Program-made: the position numbers and the translations under genes
NCBI GenBank assembly: GCA_021791335.1
Contig: JAJYWS010000023.1
Location: 1-49,323, forward strand
Direction of reading: 5' to 3'
Length of the DNA: 49,323 nucleotides
Source of the DNA: Thermoplasmata archaeon
GTDB taxonomy: Archaea; Thermoplasmatota; Thermoplasmata; Lutacidiplasmatales; UBA184
The notes under the pieces: generated by a model
The model's database searches: none
Seen by the model: the letters and a program-made list of their open reading frames with translations, nothing else
What the model was told of the DNA's origin: nothing
Shown here: positions 7,924 to 15,822 of the stretch, piece by piece
Position numbering within the stretch: position 1 is the stretch's first letter
How the letters are laid out: every line of letters begins with the position of its first letter

Positions 7924-8991
7924 CTAACGACGGGTGCGGCGGATCCGCACCTCGTCGCCCGACCAGTCGAACCGGAGCCGGGGACGCGGCTGCCAGACGC
8001 GGCGTCGGTCCCAGAGCGCTCCCGCAAGCAACGGGAGACCGATGGACGCGTCGAGATGGGCCATGGCCCGAGTGGCGGTGGGGGAGATCTTGCCCCACGA
8101 CTGGGCCTCGTCCAGCGTGCTACCGGAAAGTCCGCCCCAGTGCGGGACATCGGTGGTCAGCTGGAGGGCGTAGTAGTGGCCCTCGCCCTCCCGGCCGAAC
8201 GCGTAGTTGGCCATGACGATCCCGTCGTTGATCCAGTTCTTGGGTGTGCCCCCACCGATGTAGACCACGGCCGTGCGGGGCGACTGCCCCAGGATCTGAA
8301 CCAGCTCGTAGTTGTCCCGGATCGAGTCGAGGATGAACCGGTCGGCGCGGCGACGGTTCTTCTGGTAGTAGAGGGTAAGGCCGATGCCGATCGAACTGTC
8401 GATGAGCGCGGGAGAGAAAATGGGGATCCCCCGCCGTGCGGCGGTCGAAAGGATCGACTCCGGGCTCGAGTACTTCCGCCCGAGGAACTCGAAGAACTCC
8501 CGGGAGGAGGCCGGGCGCTGCGGAAACTCCTCGGTGGCCGCTCCGATCGCCCGATCGGTCTCCTCGAACTTGAGCTCATCGACATAGGTGTCGTAGATCC
8601 GGTCGAGGTAGAGGCTCCGCAGCTGGACATCGTCGGCCCGGGGGTTGCCCTTCCAATGCTGGCCCCCGACGGTCTGGTACAGATCCTGGTACATGATCGC
8701 GCCGGTGGACACGACCACATCGACCAGACCCCAGTCGATGAGGTCCCGCAGGACCTTGCGCAGTCCGGCGGCGATCAGCGGACCGGCGAGACCCAGGAGG
8801 ATCGTCGGCCGTTTCCGATCGGTGAGCGCGTTCTCCCAGACCTCAAGGGCGCGGCCGAGGTTTCGGGCCTGGATCGAGCTGTCCCGGAACTGGTGGAGCA
8901 GATCCCCGACGCTGCCGGCCCGGGTGACGTCCACGGGTCGGACCGGTTCGCGCAGGAATTTCGATCTTCGCACGGCAACCTTGGGCGACAC
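7924..8991 (-). CDS. dys: Deoxyhypusine synthase
   Basis: This 355-residue enzyme transfers the aminobutyl group of spermidine, with NAD, to a lysine of archaeal aIF5A, the first step of hypusine formation. The active-site region DEAQSWGKIS contains the lysine (K301) that forms the covalent enzyme intermediate. VVSTGAIMYQD, GIPIFSPALIDSSIG and VVYIGGGTPKNWI are the NAD/spermidine-pocket signatures. Length is normal for the family. The GTG start is supported by a TATA-like element centred 24 nt upstream. It is convergent with the surface protein gene, 10 nt away. Together with the diphthamide-type enzyme at 43573, the window carries two translation-factor modification enzymes. Confidence 0.95.
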   Translation of the reverse strand: MSPKVAVRRSKFLREPVRPVDVTRAGSVGDLLHQFRDSSIQARNLGRALEVWENALTDRKRPTILLGLAGPLIAAGLRKVLRDLIDWGLVDVVVSTGAIMYQDLYQTVGGQHWKGNPRADDVQLRSLYLDRIYDTYVDELKFEETDRAIGAATEEFPQRPASSREFFEFLGRKYSSPESILSTAARRGIPIFSPALIDSSIGIGLTLYYQKNRRRADRFILDSIRDNYELVQILGQSPRTAVVYIGGGTPKNWINDGIVMANYAFGREGEGHYYALQLTTDVPHWGGLSGSTLDEAQSWGKISPTATRAMAHLDASIGLPLLAGALWDRRRVWQPRPRLRFDWSGDEVRIRRTRR

Positions 8992-9011
8992 GCCCGACCA
9001 TCCGATCCGAC

Positions 9012-9018
9012 CTATTAA
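9012..9018 (-). promoter_or_regulatory. TATA box for deoxyhypusine synthase gene
   Basis: CTATTAA on the plus strand (TTAATAG on the coding strand), centred about 24 nt before the GTG at 8991; predicts a leaderless transcript. Confidence 0.5.
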
Positions 9019-9073
9019 CGGCTCGCGCCGGACCCTGGGGCGGGGAGTGACCGGCCCCCCCTTGGGGCGATCT

Positions 9074-9682
9074 TCAGCCGATCGACCCGGCCAGTCCCGA
9101 TACCCCGGCGTAAACGATGGTCCCGGCCCCCACGATGAGGAGGATGATCACGAGGGCACGGTCGAGCGTGCGTCGGGGGATTCGCGCACCGATCCGGGAA
9201 CCGACAAAGCAGGCCAATGCCGCGACCAGAACGAGCGCGGTCGCGCCCGCTCCGAAGACCACCGCCACCCCGAAGTTGGCGACCAGGATGACCTGAAGGA
9301 TCATCGTGGTGTCGCCCAGCTCGAGGAGGAAAATCAGGAGGAACGCTCCCGTCATCGTGGAATGGCTGGTGGGGGCGGGCTCGGGACCCTCGACCCGATC
9401 CAGATGAAGCCAGAGGTACACGGCGTAGGCGATGAGGATCGCCCCGCCCCCGGCGCGGACCTCCTCCAGGTGGTCGGCGCCGAGGAACCCCAGCAGGAGG
9501 GCTCCGATGAATACCGCGATCGCCGAGACCAGCACGAACGCCAGGCTGGCGCCGATCCAGGAGCGCCACGGGTCGTGACGGGCGCTGTAGGCGATCAGGC
9601 TCAGGTTGCTCCGATCGACCAGCTCGAATCCGCCGATCAATCCGAGGACGGTGGCGACTCCGATGAGCTCGGCGAACCCCAA
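9074..9682 (-). CDS. UPF0016/Gdt1-TMEM165-like cation transporter
   Basis: This 202-residue protein has six membrane helices in two halves, as in the UPF0016 family of Mn2+/Ca2+:H+ antiporters. The second half carries the signature LLELGDTTMI (E-x-G-D-T-T). The first half has a degenerate version, FELVDRSNL, with V in place of G. The start is a TTG 8 nt downstream of the pyrI stop, so the gene is probably the last in a pyrB-pyrI operon. Transport of Mn2+ or Ca2+ is inferred from the family; the altered first motif leaves the ion uncertain. Confidence 0.75.
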   Translation of the reverse strand: MGFAELIGVATVLGLIGGFELVDRSNLSLIAYSARHDPWRSWIGASLAFVLVSAIAVFIGALLLGFLGADHLEEVRAGGGAILIAYAVYLWLHLDRVEGPEPAPTSHSTMTGAFLLIFLLELGDTTMILQVILVANFGVAVVFGAGATALVLVAALACFVGSRIGARIPRRTLDRALVIILLIVGAGTIVYAGVSGLAGSIG

Positions 9683-9690
9683 GGTTCGTC

Positions 9691-10164
9691 CTAGGGCAGC
9701 TGGGGGAGGAAGTTGGTCACCAGTTCGTCGCAGTACCGGCAGCGCAGCCGGATCGGCCGCTGATGGATGACCTCAAAGGAGCTTTCGACCGGTTCGGCTT
9801 GATTGGTGATGCATTCGAGGTTGGGGCACCGGAGGATCCCGTCGATTCGGTCCGGGAGGGAGACCGGGTGCTTCTCCCGAACGGTATACTCGCGAATGAT
9901 CGATATGGTGGCCGACGGGGCCAGCAGCGCGATGGCGTTCGCGGCACGGTCCGAGATCTCGACGTTCTCGACCTTGAGGATGTCCTTCCACTCCTGCTTC
10001 GCCGATCGGACATGCAGGGCAATGCTGACCGTGGAGTCGCGGCCCAGCCGGCCCCCCCCGACGATCCGGAGCACCTCCAGGGCCAGTCCTTCCGGAATGT
10101 GGTCGATCACCGTTCCGTTGCGGATCGGGGTGATCTTGAGTTCGCGCGCCGGGCCGGATTCCAT
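9691..10164 (-). CDS. pyrI: Aspartate carbamoyltransferase regulatory chain
   Basis: This 157-residue regulatory subunit has an N-terminal nucleotide-binding domain (VIDHIPEGLAL, the usual IDHI signature) and a C-terminal zinc domain with C113, C118, C142 and C145 (C-x4-C ... C-x2-C), which contacts the catalytic chain. It confers CTP/ATP control on the PyrB hexamer-of-trimers in pyrimidine synthesis. The ATG overlaps the pyrB stop by one base, so translation is likely coupled. Length and all four zinc cysteines are normal. Confidence 0.95.
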   Translation of the reverse strand: MESGPARELKITPIRNGTVIDHIPEGLALEVLRIVGGGRLGRDSTVSIALHVRSAKQEWKDILKVENVEISDRAANAIALLAPSATISIIREYTVREKHPVSLPDRIDGILRCPNLECITNQAEPVESSFEVIHQRPIRLRCRYCDELVTNFLPQLP

Positions 10165-11093
10165 CAGCCACCCTCCCCCAGGATCGCCTGGAGCAAGGCC
10201 ATCCGTACCGGAACCCCGAGGAACGCCTGTCGGAAGTAGAGGGCATGCGGGGTGCGGTCGACCTCGGGGGCGATCTCCCCCAAGCGGGGTAGCGGGTGCA
10301 GGACCCGAAGGCCGGGACCGACGGCATCGAGCGTGGTCCGGTCGATCCGGTAGGAGCCCGCCACCTTCCGGTACTCGGTTTCGTCCGGAAACCGTTCCCG
10401 CTGGATCCGGGTCACATACAGGATGTCCGCCCCGGCCAGGGCCCGAGACAACTCCGGCTCCTCCTGGACCCGTGCCCCCAGGGCCCGCAGCCGGTGACGG
10501 GCACTCTCCGGAAGACGGAGGCTCGGAGGCGAGGTGAGGACGATCTCGTTCCCGAAGAGGGCGAGCGCCCAGATCAGTGAGTGGACTGCCCGACCGTACT
10601 TGAGATCCCCGAGGACCACGATCCGAAGTCCGCTCAGAGTGCCGTGGGCTTCGCGGATGGCCGCGAGATCGGTCAACGTCTGGGTCGGGTGCTGGTGGGA
10701 TCCATCCCCGGCATTGATGACCGGCCGGTCGGAGAGATCCGCGGCCAGCCGGGCGGCTCCGCTGTTGGGGTGTCGGAGAACCAAGGCGTCCGAATAGGAA
10801 CTGATCATGCGGATGGTGTCCGAGAGCGTCTCCCCCTTGCGGATCGATGTGGCGGCCGGGTCGGCGATCGTGACACACCGACCCCCGAGCCTCTGGACCG
10901 CGGCCTCGAACGAAAGTCGGGTCCGGGTGGACGGCTCCAGGAAGGCCATGGCGACCAGTTTGCCCTCCAGGGTCCGTGGCGCGGCGGTCCCCTCCGCCGC
11001 GGGGATAAGGCTCCGAGCGGAGTCCAGCAACTCCTCAATGACGGGCCGATCCAGGTCTTCGATGGCGACCAGGTCGCGCCCCGCCAGCCGCAT
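10164..11093 (-). CDS. pyrB: Aspartate carbamoyltransferase catalytic chain
   Basis: This 309-residue enzyme condenses carbamoyl phosphate with L-aspartate, the committed step of pyrimidine synthesis. The phosphate-binding motif EPSTRTRLSFE (55-59 STRTR), the DGSHQHPTQ segment (HPTQ 135-138) and the late HPLPR loop are all intact. Length is typical. It is first in the pyrB-pyrI-UPF0016 unit. A weak TATA-like element lies about 27 nt before the ATG, so the mRNA is probably leaderless. Confidence 0.96.
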   Translation of the reverse strand: MRLAGRDLVAIEDLDRPVIEELLDSARSLIPAAEGTAAPRTLEGKLVAMAFLEPSTRTRLSFEAAVQRLGGRCVTIADPAATSIRKGETLSDTIRMISSYSDALVLRHPNSGAARLAADLSDRPVINAGDGSHQHPTQTLTDLAAIREAHGTLSGLRIVVLGDLKYGRAVHSLIWALALFGNEIVLTSPPSLRLPESARHRLRALGARVQEEPELSRALAGADILYVTRIQRERFPDETEYRKVAGSYRIDRTTLDAVGPGLRVLHPLPRLGEIAPEVDRTPHALYFRQAFLGVPVRMALLQAILGEGG

Positions 11094-11117
11094 CCTACGC
11101 TACGAGGAGTGGCGGGG

Positions 11118-11123
11118 CATAAC
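11118..11123 (-). promoter_or_regulatory. Weak TATA box for pyrBI
   Basis: CATAAC on the plus strand (GTTATG on the coding strand) is the only AT-rich stretch in the intergenic DNA at the position expected for a leaderless pyrB transcript. Confidence 0.35.
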
Positions 11124-11217
11124 GGTTGCGAACCCGTGGGGCACCCCTCGACTCGGGCGGCTCATCGTCGGATCTCCCTCCCGGTGCCCTGGGGGCACCG
11201 GCGCGCCTGCGCCGGTG

Positions 11218-11529
11218 CGGTCCGGTCGCCGTAGTAAGCCCCTTTCGGTTTCAGGCAGCATTCGACTCCGCGCTCTTCTCGGCGGTCAGGGAACCGCTTC
11301 CACCCGCCTTCTCGGGCTTGCTCCCGGGGAGTCGGCCGTTTCACCATATCCTTGAGGAGCCTCCGATCCGGGATCTTCATCGTTCCTCACGGCTGTGTCG
11401 TTTCTGCTCCGTTGCTCGGACTCTCGCCCGTCGGGCTCCCGCCCGACCCCGTGGTTCCTGGAGAGGGGACTTTCCTCAGCGTCGGCCCCGTGGGACCTCC
11501 ACCGTCAGCTGCCCTCGGCCTCCGGACCA
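11218..11529 (-). ncRNA. rnpB: RNase P RNA (archaeal type)
   Basis: The catalytic RNA of RNase P, which matures tRNA 5' ends. On the minus strand the 5' part carries GAGGAAAGTCC (11467-11477), the middle carries AGAAACGACACAGCC (11391-11405), and the 3' part carries GAATGCTGCC (11254-11263) and GGGGCTTACT (11233-11242), in the order of the conserved regions of this RNA. The ends can pair as helix P1: GGTCCGG (11522-11528) with CCGGACC (11219-11225). The implied length of about 312 nt fits archaeal RNase P RNA. A TATA-like element lies 25 nt upstream. No protein-coding frame here is credible. End positions are estimates from P1. Confidence 0.9.
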
Positions 11530-11549
11530 AGGGCGAAGATGCGCGGCGC

Positions 11550-11557
11550 CCTAAAGG
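11550..11557 (-). promoter_or_regulatory. TATA box for RNase P RNA
   Basis: CCTAAAGG centred about 25 nt upstream of the first P1 base, the right distance for an archaeal promoter reading leftwards. Confidence 0.55.
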
Positions 11558-11609
11558 CTTCCCCCCTGGACGGCGGAAAGGGGATAGGGGCGGGGGGCGT
11601 GGGCGGAGC

Positions 11610-12314
11610 GTGCCCGCGCTTCCCGGAACCCCCTCGCCCGCTCGCCCTTCTTCGGAGTTCTCCCTCATCCCGTGCCTCCTTCTTCTCAACGGGCAGGTCA
11701 TGGTCCCCGGGGAGCAGGGTCCGACCGTGGCCCGGACGGCCGAGGGCGAGCCCATCGACCCGTTCGATCTGGTCGATCGACTGCCCCCCAAGTCCCCGCT
11801 CTATGTGGTCGACCTCAATGGGGTCGAACGAGGCGACCCCCAGGTGGAGTATCTTCAGGAGCTGGCGCGGGACCTCGAGCTGTGGGTCGACGCCGGGGTA
11901 CGAACCGCGGATCAGTCGATCGACATCTTTGTCGCGGGGGCGACCCGCGTCGTGCTATCGAGCGTCCAGCTCCACGGTCCCGAAGAACTCGAGCGCGCCT
12001 GGAAGCTGTCCCCTTCGATCCTGTTTGAGGTGGAGTGGAGCGACCAGGGACTCAGCCCGGTCCACCCCGACTGGGGGTCCCGAGGCATTCCGGACCTGGT
12101 GACCCGGGTTCGGGAGGTCGCCCCGATCGATGTGATTCTCAGCCCGCGGAACACGGCCATCGACTGGGGTCTCGTACGTGAGCTCAGTTCGGGCGGCACC
12201 GTCTATCTGGACGGGGTGTTCGAACGCACCGACGCCGAGCGCCTCAAAGCGGCCGGGGGGCAGGTCGGGATCTACCACTGGACGGAGGAGGAGATGCGGG
12301 CGAACTCTGCGTAG
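11610..12314 (+). CDS. HisA/HisF-family TIM-barrel protein (proFAR isomerase-like, COG1411-type)
   Basis: This protein of about 234 residues has the phosphate-binding beta/alpha barrel of the His_biosynth family: IPCLLLLNGQV (strand 1), SPLYVVDLNGVERGDP (strand 2), LWVDAGVRTADQS and IDVILSPRN. HisA normally starts with IPVIDL and has paired catalytic aspartates; here the first aspartate position is occupied by leucine (CLLLLNG), so canonical ProFAR isomerase activity is doubtful. It may belong to the uncharacterised archaeal HisA relatives. The start is uncertain: GTG 11610 is the nearest in-frame start that keeps strand 1 intact, and the ATG at 11700 would cut into the barrel. No his genes are nearby. 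Confidence 0.7.
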   Translation: MPALPGTPSPARPSSEFSLIPCLLLLNGQVMVPGEQGPTVARTAEGEPIDPFDLVDRLPPKSPLYVVDLNGVERGDPQVEYLQELARDLELWVDAGVRTADQSIDIFVAGATRVVLSSVQLHGPEELERAWKLSPSILFEVEWSDQGLSPVHPDWGSRGIPDLVTRVREVAPIDVILSPRNTAIDWGLVRELSSGGTVYLDGVFERTDAERLKAAGGQVGIYHWTEEEMRANSA

Positions 12315-12335
12315 GCGGAGGGCCCGGTCGAAGCC

Positions 12336-12400
12336 GGCGTACGATGATGAAACCTAGAACCAGCTGACACATGATGAATGATGGGCGAGCTGAGTACGCC
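12336..12400 (+). ncRNA. C/D box guide sRNA
   Basis: This 65-nt element has every landmark of an archaeal C/D box RNA: a perfect 7-bp terminal stem GGCGTAC (12336-12342) with GTACGCC (12394-12400), box C GATGATGA (12343-12350), box D' CTGA (12364-12367), box C' ATGATGA (12371-12377) and box D CTGA (12390-12393). The two guides are 13 nt (12351-12363) and 12 nt (12378-12389), the compact symmetric spacing usual in archaea. By the box-plus-five rule the methylated target bases pair with A12359 and G12385. Targets (rRNA or tRNA) were not identified. It lies 21 nt after the HisA-like stop. Confidence 0.88.
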
Positions 12401-12549
12401 GAGCACGGCCGCGCTTGCGGGGCGGGGGCCCGGGGGCCCTTCGGGGGCGAATCTTGAAGTAGGAGGGAACCGATGTCGGGGACGAGGCCGGCCGGAACGG
12501 GTTCGAGCCCCGATCCGCAAGGCGGTCATCCAAGGAGAGGAGTCCCACC

Positions 12550-13128
12550 ATGGCCCGAAGTCCCCAGCAGTATACCGAGAGCTACGTCCAGCAGACCGTC
12601 CACTCTGTTCAGGCGCCCTATCTGGCGGAAGGCATCGCGACCTTGGTCGAGGTGTTTTCGAAGGCCCGGGCGGCCGGAAAGACGCTCTACTTCTTCGGGA
12701 ACGGCGGGAGCGCCTCCACCAGCAGCCACATGGCCAATGACCTGGCCAAGCTCACGATTGTCGGAAACAACCGCCGATTCCGCTGTGTGTCCCTTTCGGA
12801 CCCGATCCCCACGATGCTGGCCTGGGCGAACGACCTGAGCTACGCCGAGATCTTTGCGGAGCAGATCAAGAACCTGGGCACCCCGGGGGATGTGGCTCTC
12901 GGCATCTCCGGCAGCGGCAACTCCCCGAACGTGCTGCGGGGACTGGAGGAAGCTCGCAAGCTCGGCATGGTGACGGTCGGGCTGATTGGGACGGGCGGCG
13001 GCAAGATGAAGGCCCTGTGCGACCACTCGGTGGTGGTCCCCTCGAACGACATGCAGCATATCGAAGACGCCCACCTGGTCGTCTGCCACCTTCTCTGCGC
13101 GTACTTCCGGGACGAGCGCCCGGTCTGA
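12550..13128 (+). CDS. gmhA: SIS-domain phosphosugar isomerase, GmhA-like
   Basis: This 192-residue protein is a single sugar-isomerase domain closest to sedoheptulose-7-phosphate isomerase. Motifs are FGNGGSASTSSHMANDL (50-54 GNGGS, H60), GISGSGNSPNVL for phosphate binding and HIEDAHLVVCHLL near the C-terminus, where GmhA has its second active-site histidine. The product would be D-glycero-D-manno-heptose 7-phosphate or a related phosphosugar. The ATG is preceded by AAGGAGAGGAG, a clear ribosome-binding site, unlike the many leaderless genes here. No other heptose genes are in the window, so the exact substrate is open. Confidence 0.82.
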   Translation: MARSPQQYTESYVQQTVHSVQAPYLAEGIATLVEVFSKARAAGKTLYFFGNGGSASTSSHMANDLAKLTIVGNNRRFRCVSLSDPIPTMLAWANDLSYAEIFAEQIKNLGTPGDVALGISGSGNSPNVLRGLEEARKLGMVTVGLIGTGGGKMKALCDHSVVVPSNDMQHIEDAHLVVCHLLCAYFRDERPV

Positions 13129-13141
13129 CCGGCCGGCGCCG

Positions 13142-13741
13142 GTGGAGTCCCGGACGGTCACCGATGACCGTCGTGGATCTGGCAACCCGCCGCTCCGGCT
13201 TCAGGGTGGCTGGGAGGTCGACCGGACCTCCCCGGGGGGGCGTTGGGTGCTGCTGAACCGTGGGGAGACGATGCTGGCGCAGCAGCCGGGCTACCTGCTC
13301 GACGCACCCGGCACGCAGTACGGGACCTTCTATTTGACCGACCGTCGTGTCCTGTTTGAGATCCAAGGTCGGGGGGTCGTTTCGGCTTCCGAGGTTCGGA
13401 TCGCCTTCCTGATCCCCCTGCCGCTCCTGAGAAACGTGGCCGTAGGGCGGCCCCGCCTCGGAAGCCCGGTCCTTCACCTGGAGGGACCCTATGGCCAGTG
13501 GAAACTCCGGCTCCAGGACCCTGACGCCCTCTCCTTGGCGATCATCGCCGCCCGGGAGAAACTCCCCGATCTCCCCCCACCGCCCCCTCCGGGTCCTGCG
13601 CTCCCGCGGCCGGAGGCCCCAGGAGTCCCTCCGCCCCCGCCTTCACCCGCGGCCCCGGCCGTCGTCTTCCGCTGCCGATATTGCGGCGGGCTGAGCCCAC
13701 CCTCCGAGACCAAGTGCCGCTCCTGCGGAGCGCCGATCTAA
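13142..13741 (+). CDS. Hypothetical protein with C-terminal zinc ribbon
   Basis: This protein of about 199 residues has three parts: a beta-rich N-terminal domain (about 20-135) with a PH/GRAM-like look (GTFYLTDRRVLFEIQG), a proline-rich linker, and a terminal zinc ribbon with CRYCGG and CRSCGAPI. It starts 13 nt after gmhA, so it is probably in the same transcript. The GTG start is uncertain; an in-frame ATG at 13271 would remove the first strands. Membrane or protein binding by a PH/GRAM-type fold is only a suggestion from the TDRRVLFE pattern. Confidence 0.6.
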   Translation: MESRTVTDDRRGSGNPPLRLQGGWEVDRTSPGGRWVLLNRGETMLAQQPGYLLDAPGTQYGTFYLTDRRVLFEIQGRGVVSASEVRIAFLIPLPLLRNVAVGRPRLGSPVLHLEGPYGQWKLRLQDPDALSLAIIAAREKLPDLPPPPPPGPALPRPEAPGVPPPPPSPAAPAVVFRCRYCGGLSPPSETKCRSCGAPI

Positions 13742-13772
13742 GCGCCCCCCGCGTCGGACCCGGAGCCCCAAA

Positions 13773-13779
13773 CCTTTAG
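13773..13779 (+). promoter_or_regulatory. TATA box for thrS
   Basis: CCTTTAG centred 29 nt upstream of the ATG at 13805; predicts transcription starting within a few nt of the start codon. Confidence 0.5.
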
Positions 13780-13804
13780 GCGAGGCAGGGCTGGCTTCCT
13801 TCGG

Positions 13805-15721
13805 ATGCCGGATCCGGTGCGCATTGCCCTGACCCTTCCGGACGGACAACAGTTCGAGGTGCCGCCCGGGACCTCCGCGTCAGAGGTCCTTCGCCTCTGG
13901 AACCCGACCCTCTCCGGCTCGGTGTTGGCGGCGATCTACCAGGACCGGCCGATCGATCTCGCTACCCCGCTCGACCGGTCGGGGAGCCTTCGACCGCTGA
14001 CCTTCGAGGATCGTGCCGGCCGGGACATCCTCCAGCACTCGTCGGCCCACCTCGTCGCCAAAGCCCTTCTGGAGACCGTGCCTTCCGCCCTACCCACCCA
14101 CGGCCCCCCTACCGACGAGGGGTTCTTTTACGACTTCGATGTCCGTCCGCTGACGGCCGATGATCTGGAGGCCATCCGGACACGAATCCAGGAGGCCATC
14201 CACCTGAAGGAGCCGTTCGTCCGTCGGGAACTGCCGATCGACGAAGCCCGGCGGCTGTTCGCGGCCAATCCCCACAAGCTCCGCTACCTTGCCGATACGC
14301 CGGACCCCGTCGTTTCGGTCTATTCCACCGGTTCGTTCGTCGACCTGTGCCGGGGGCCCCACGTTCCCGACACGAGCTGGCTCGCTGGGCTCCACCTTCT
14401 GGGCGTGTCGGCCGTCCACGACGGCGGCCGGGAGGATGGCCCGATGCTCCAGAGGATCCGAGGCGTCGGCTTTCCGACCGTGGCCCTGCGCGACCAGTAC
14501 CTCCGGCAGCGTCAGGAGGCGGAGGCCCGGGACCATCGGGGACTCGCCCAGCGTCTGGAGCTCGCGTTGTTCCTCGAGGAGGTGCCCGGCTTCCCCATCT
14601 GGCTGCCCCGGGGGATGGTCGTGGTCCGGGAGTTGGAGCGGTACGTGACCGAGCATCTCGCGGCGGCCGGCTATTCCGAGGTCCGGACGCCCCTCATGTT
14701 CCCCCAATCGGTCTTCGAGACGAGCGGCCACTGGGAGCATTACCGGGAGAACATCTTCCTCTCCACGGTCGACGACCGGGTCTTCGGCTGGAAGCCGATG
14801 AACTGCCCGGGGTCGATGCTGATCTTCCGTTCTCGGAGCCGAAGCTACCGGGAGCTGCCGCTGCGCTGGGCCGAGTTCGCGCCCCTGCACCGGCGTGAGG
14901 CCAGCGGTACCCTGCATGGGCTCACCCGGGTCCGCGAGTTCGTCCAGGACGACGCCCATCTGTTCGTGACCGAAGACCAGATCGAGCCGGAGATCCGGAC
15001 CCTCCTCGAGTGGGTGCGCAGTGCGTTCACCACCTTCCGTTTCGAGTGGAGCTACGAGCTCTCGACCCGCCCTCCGGGAGCCCTGGGCGACGTCGCCCAG
15101 TGGACGGCCGCCGAAAATACGCTTCGGCGGCTCCTTGAGGAGGCCAATGTGCCGTACCGGATCTCGCCCGGCGAAGGCGCGTTCTACGGACCCAAGATCG
15201 ACATCCACCTCAAGGACAGCCTCGGCCGCCCCTGGCAGACCGGTACGATCCAGTTGGACTACCAGACCCCGAAGCGGTTCGGGCTGGAATACCAAGGGGC
15301 CGACGGACAGATGCATACCCCGGTGGTCATCCACCGGACGATCCTGGGGTCGTGGGAACGGTTCATCGGCGTCCTGCTGGAACACACCAGCGGCCGACTG
15401 CCCCCCTGGCTCTCCCCGGTCCAGGTCCGGGTCCTGCCCATCGCCGAGGCGCATTCGGCGGCCGCCCAGGCATTCCTGGAGGGGCTCCGGCAGCGGGGGA
15501 TCCGGGTCGACCGCTCGGAGAGCACCGAGAGTCTGCCCAAGCGGATCCGGTCGGCCGAGATCGAACGGATCCCGTACATCGCGGTCTTCGGGGACCGCGA
15601 AGCGCAGGACGCTACGGTGGCCCTTCGGATCCGGGGGACCAAGGGTTCCCTCGTCGTGCCGGTCGCCGAAGGGATCGCGCGCATCGAGGGCGCCATCCGA
15701 AGCCGCTCCTTCGATCCCTGA
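13805..15721 (+). CDS. thrS: Threonyl-tRNA synthetase with bacterial-type N-terminal editing domain
   Basis: This 638-residue class II synthetase charges tRNA-Thr. Order: TGS domain (1-65); editing domain with HSSAH (H78, H82) and CRGPH (C182, H186), the bacterial/eukaryotic hydrolytic site for Ser-tRNA; catalytic core with zinc ligand C334 in MNCPGS, motif 2 around SGTLHGLTRVREF, motif 3 VIHRTILGSWERF; C-terminal anticodon-binding domain. Many euryarchaeal enzymes instead carry a DTD-like editing domain, so this architecture suggests a bacterial-type lineage. The ATG is close to the predicted transcription start. Confidence 0.96.
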   Translation: MPDPVRIALTLPDGQQFEVPPGTSASEVLRLWNPTLSGSVLAAIYQDRPIDLATPLDRSGSLRPLTFEDRAGRDILQHSSAHLVAKALLETVPSALPTHGPPTDEGFFYDFDVRPLTADDLEAIRTRIQEAIHLKEPFVRRELPIDEARRLFAANPHKLRYLADTPDPVVSVYSTGSFVDLCRGPHVPDTSWLAGLHLLGVSAVHDGGREDGPMLQRIRGVGFPTVALRDQYLRQRQEAEARDHRGLAQRLELALFLEEVPGFPIWLPRGMVVVRELERYVTEHLAAAGYSEVRTPLMFPQSVFETSGHWEHYRENIFLSTVDDRVFGWKPMNCPGSMLIFRSRSRSYRELPLRWAEFAPLHRREASGTLHGLTRVREFVQDDAHLFVTEDQIEPEIRTLLEWVRSAFTTFRFEWSYELSTRPPGALGDVAQWTAAENTLRRLLEEANVPYRISPGEGAFYGPKIDIHLKDSLGRPWQTGTIQLDYQTPKRFGLEYQGADGQMHTPVVIHRTILGSWERFIGVLLEHTSGRLPPWLSPVQVRVLPIAEAHSAAAQAFLEGLRQRGIRVDRSESTESLPKRIRSAEIERIPYIAVFGDREAQDATVALRIRGTKGSLVVPVAEGIARIEGAIRSRSFDP

Positions 15722-15774
15722 CGGGTGGCGATCGGCGGCCGCGCCGAAGGGAGCCGCCGAGGGCGCGGGGTAAG

Positions 15775-15782
15775 ACTTAATA
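15775..15782 (+). promoter_or_regulatory. TATA box for the pyrophosphatase gene
   Basis: ACTTAATA predicts transcription start near 15804. That excludes the upstream TTG at 15793 and favours the GTG at 15823 with a leader of about 19 nt. Confidence 0.5.
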
Positions 15783-15822
15783 GGGTATCGGGTTGCCGCG
15801 TCCCACCATTTCGGGGGATACC

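Noticed and set aside
11352-11700. Protein-coding extension of the HisA-like gene or separate proteins in 11126-11700
   Set aside because: The region is explained by RNase P RNA on the other strand, and the translations are unlike any domain.
12414-12530. tRNA-like piece: GGGTTCGAGCCCC T-loop and an acceptor-like TTGCGGG/TCCGCAA pairing
   Set aside because: The span is over 110 nt, position 8 is not T, no D arm or anticodon arm can be drawn, and the T stem has a mismatch. More likely chance in the gmhA upstream region.
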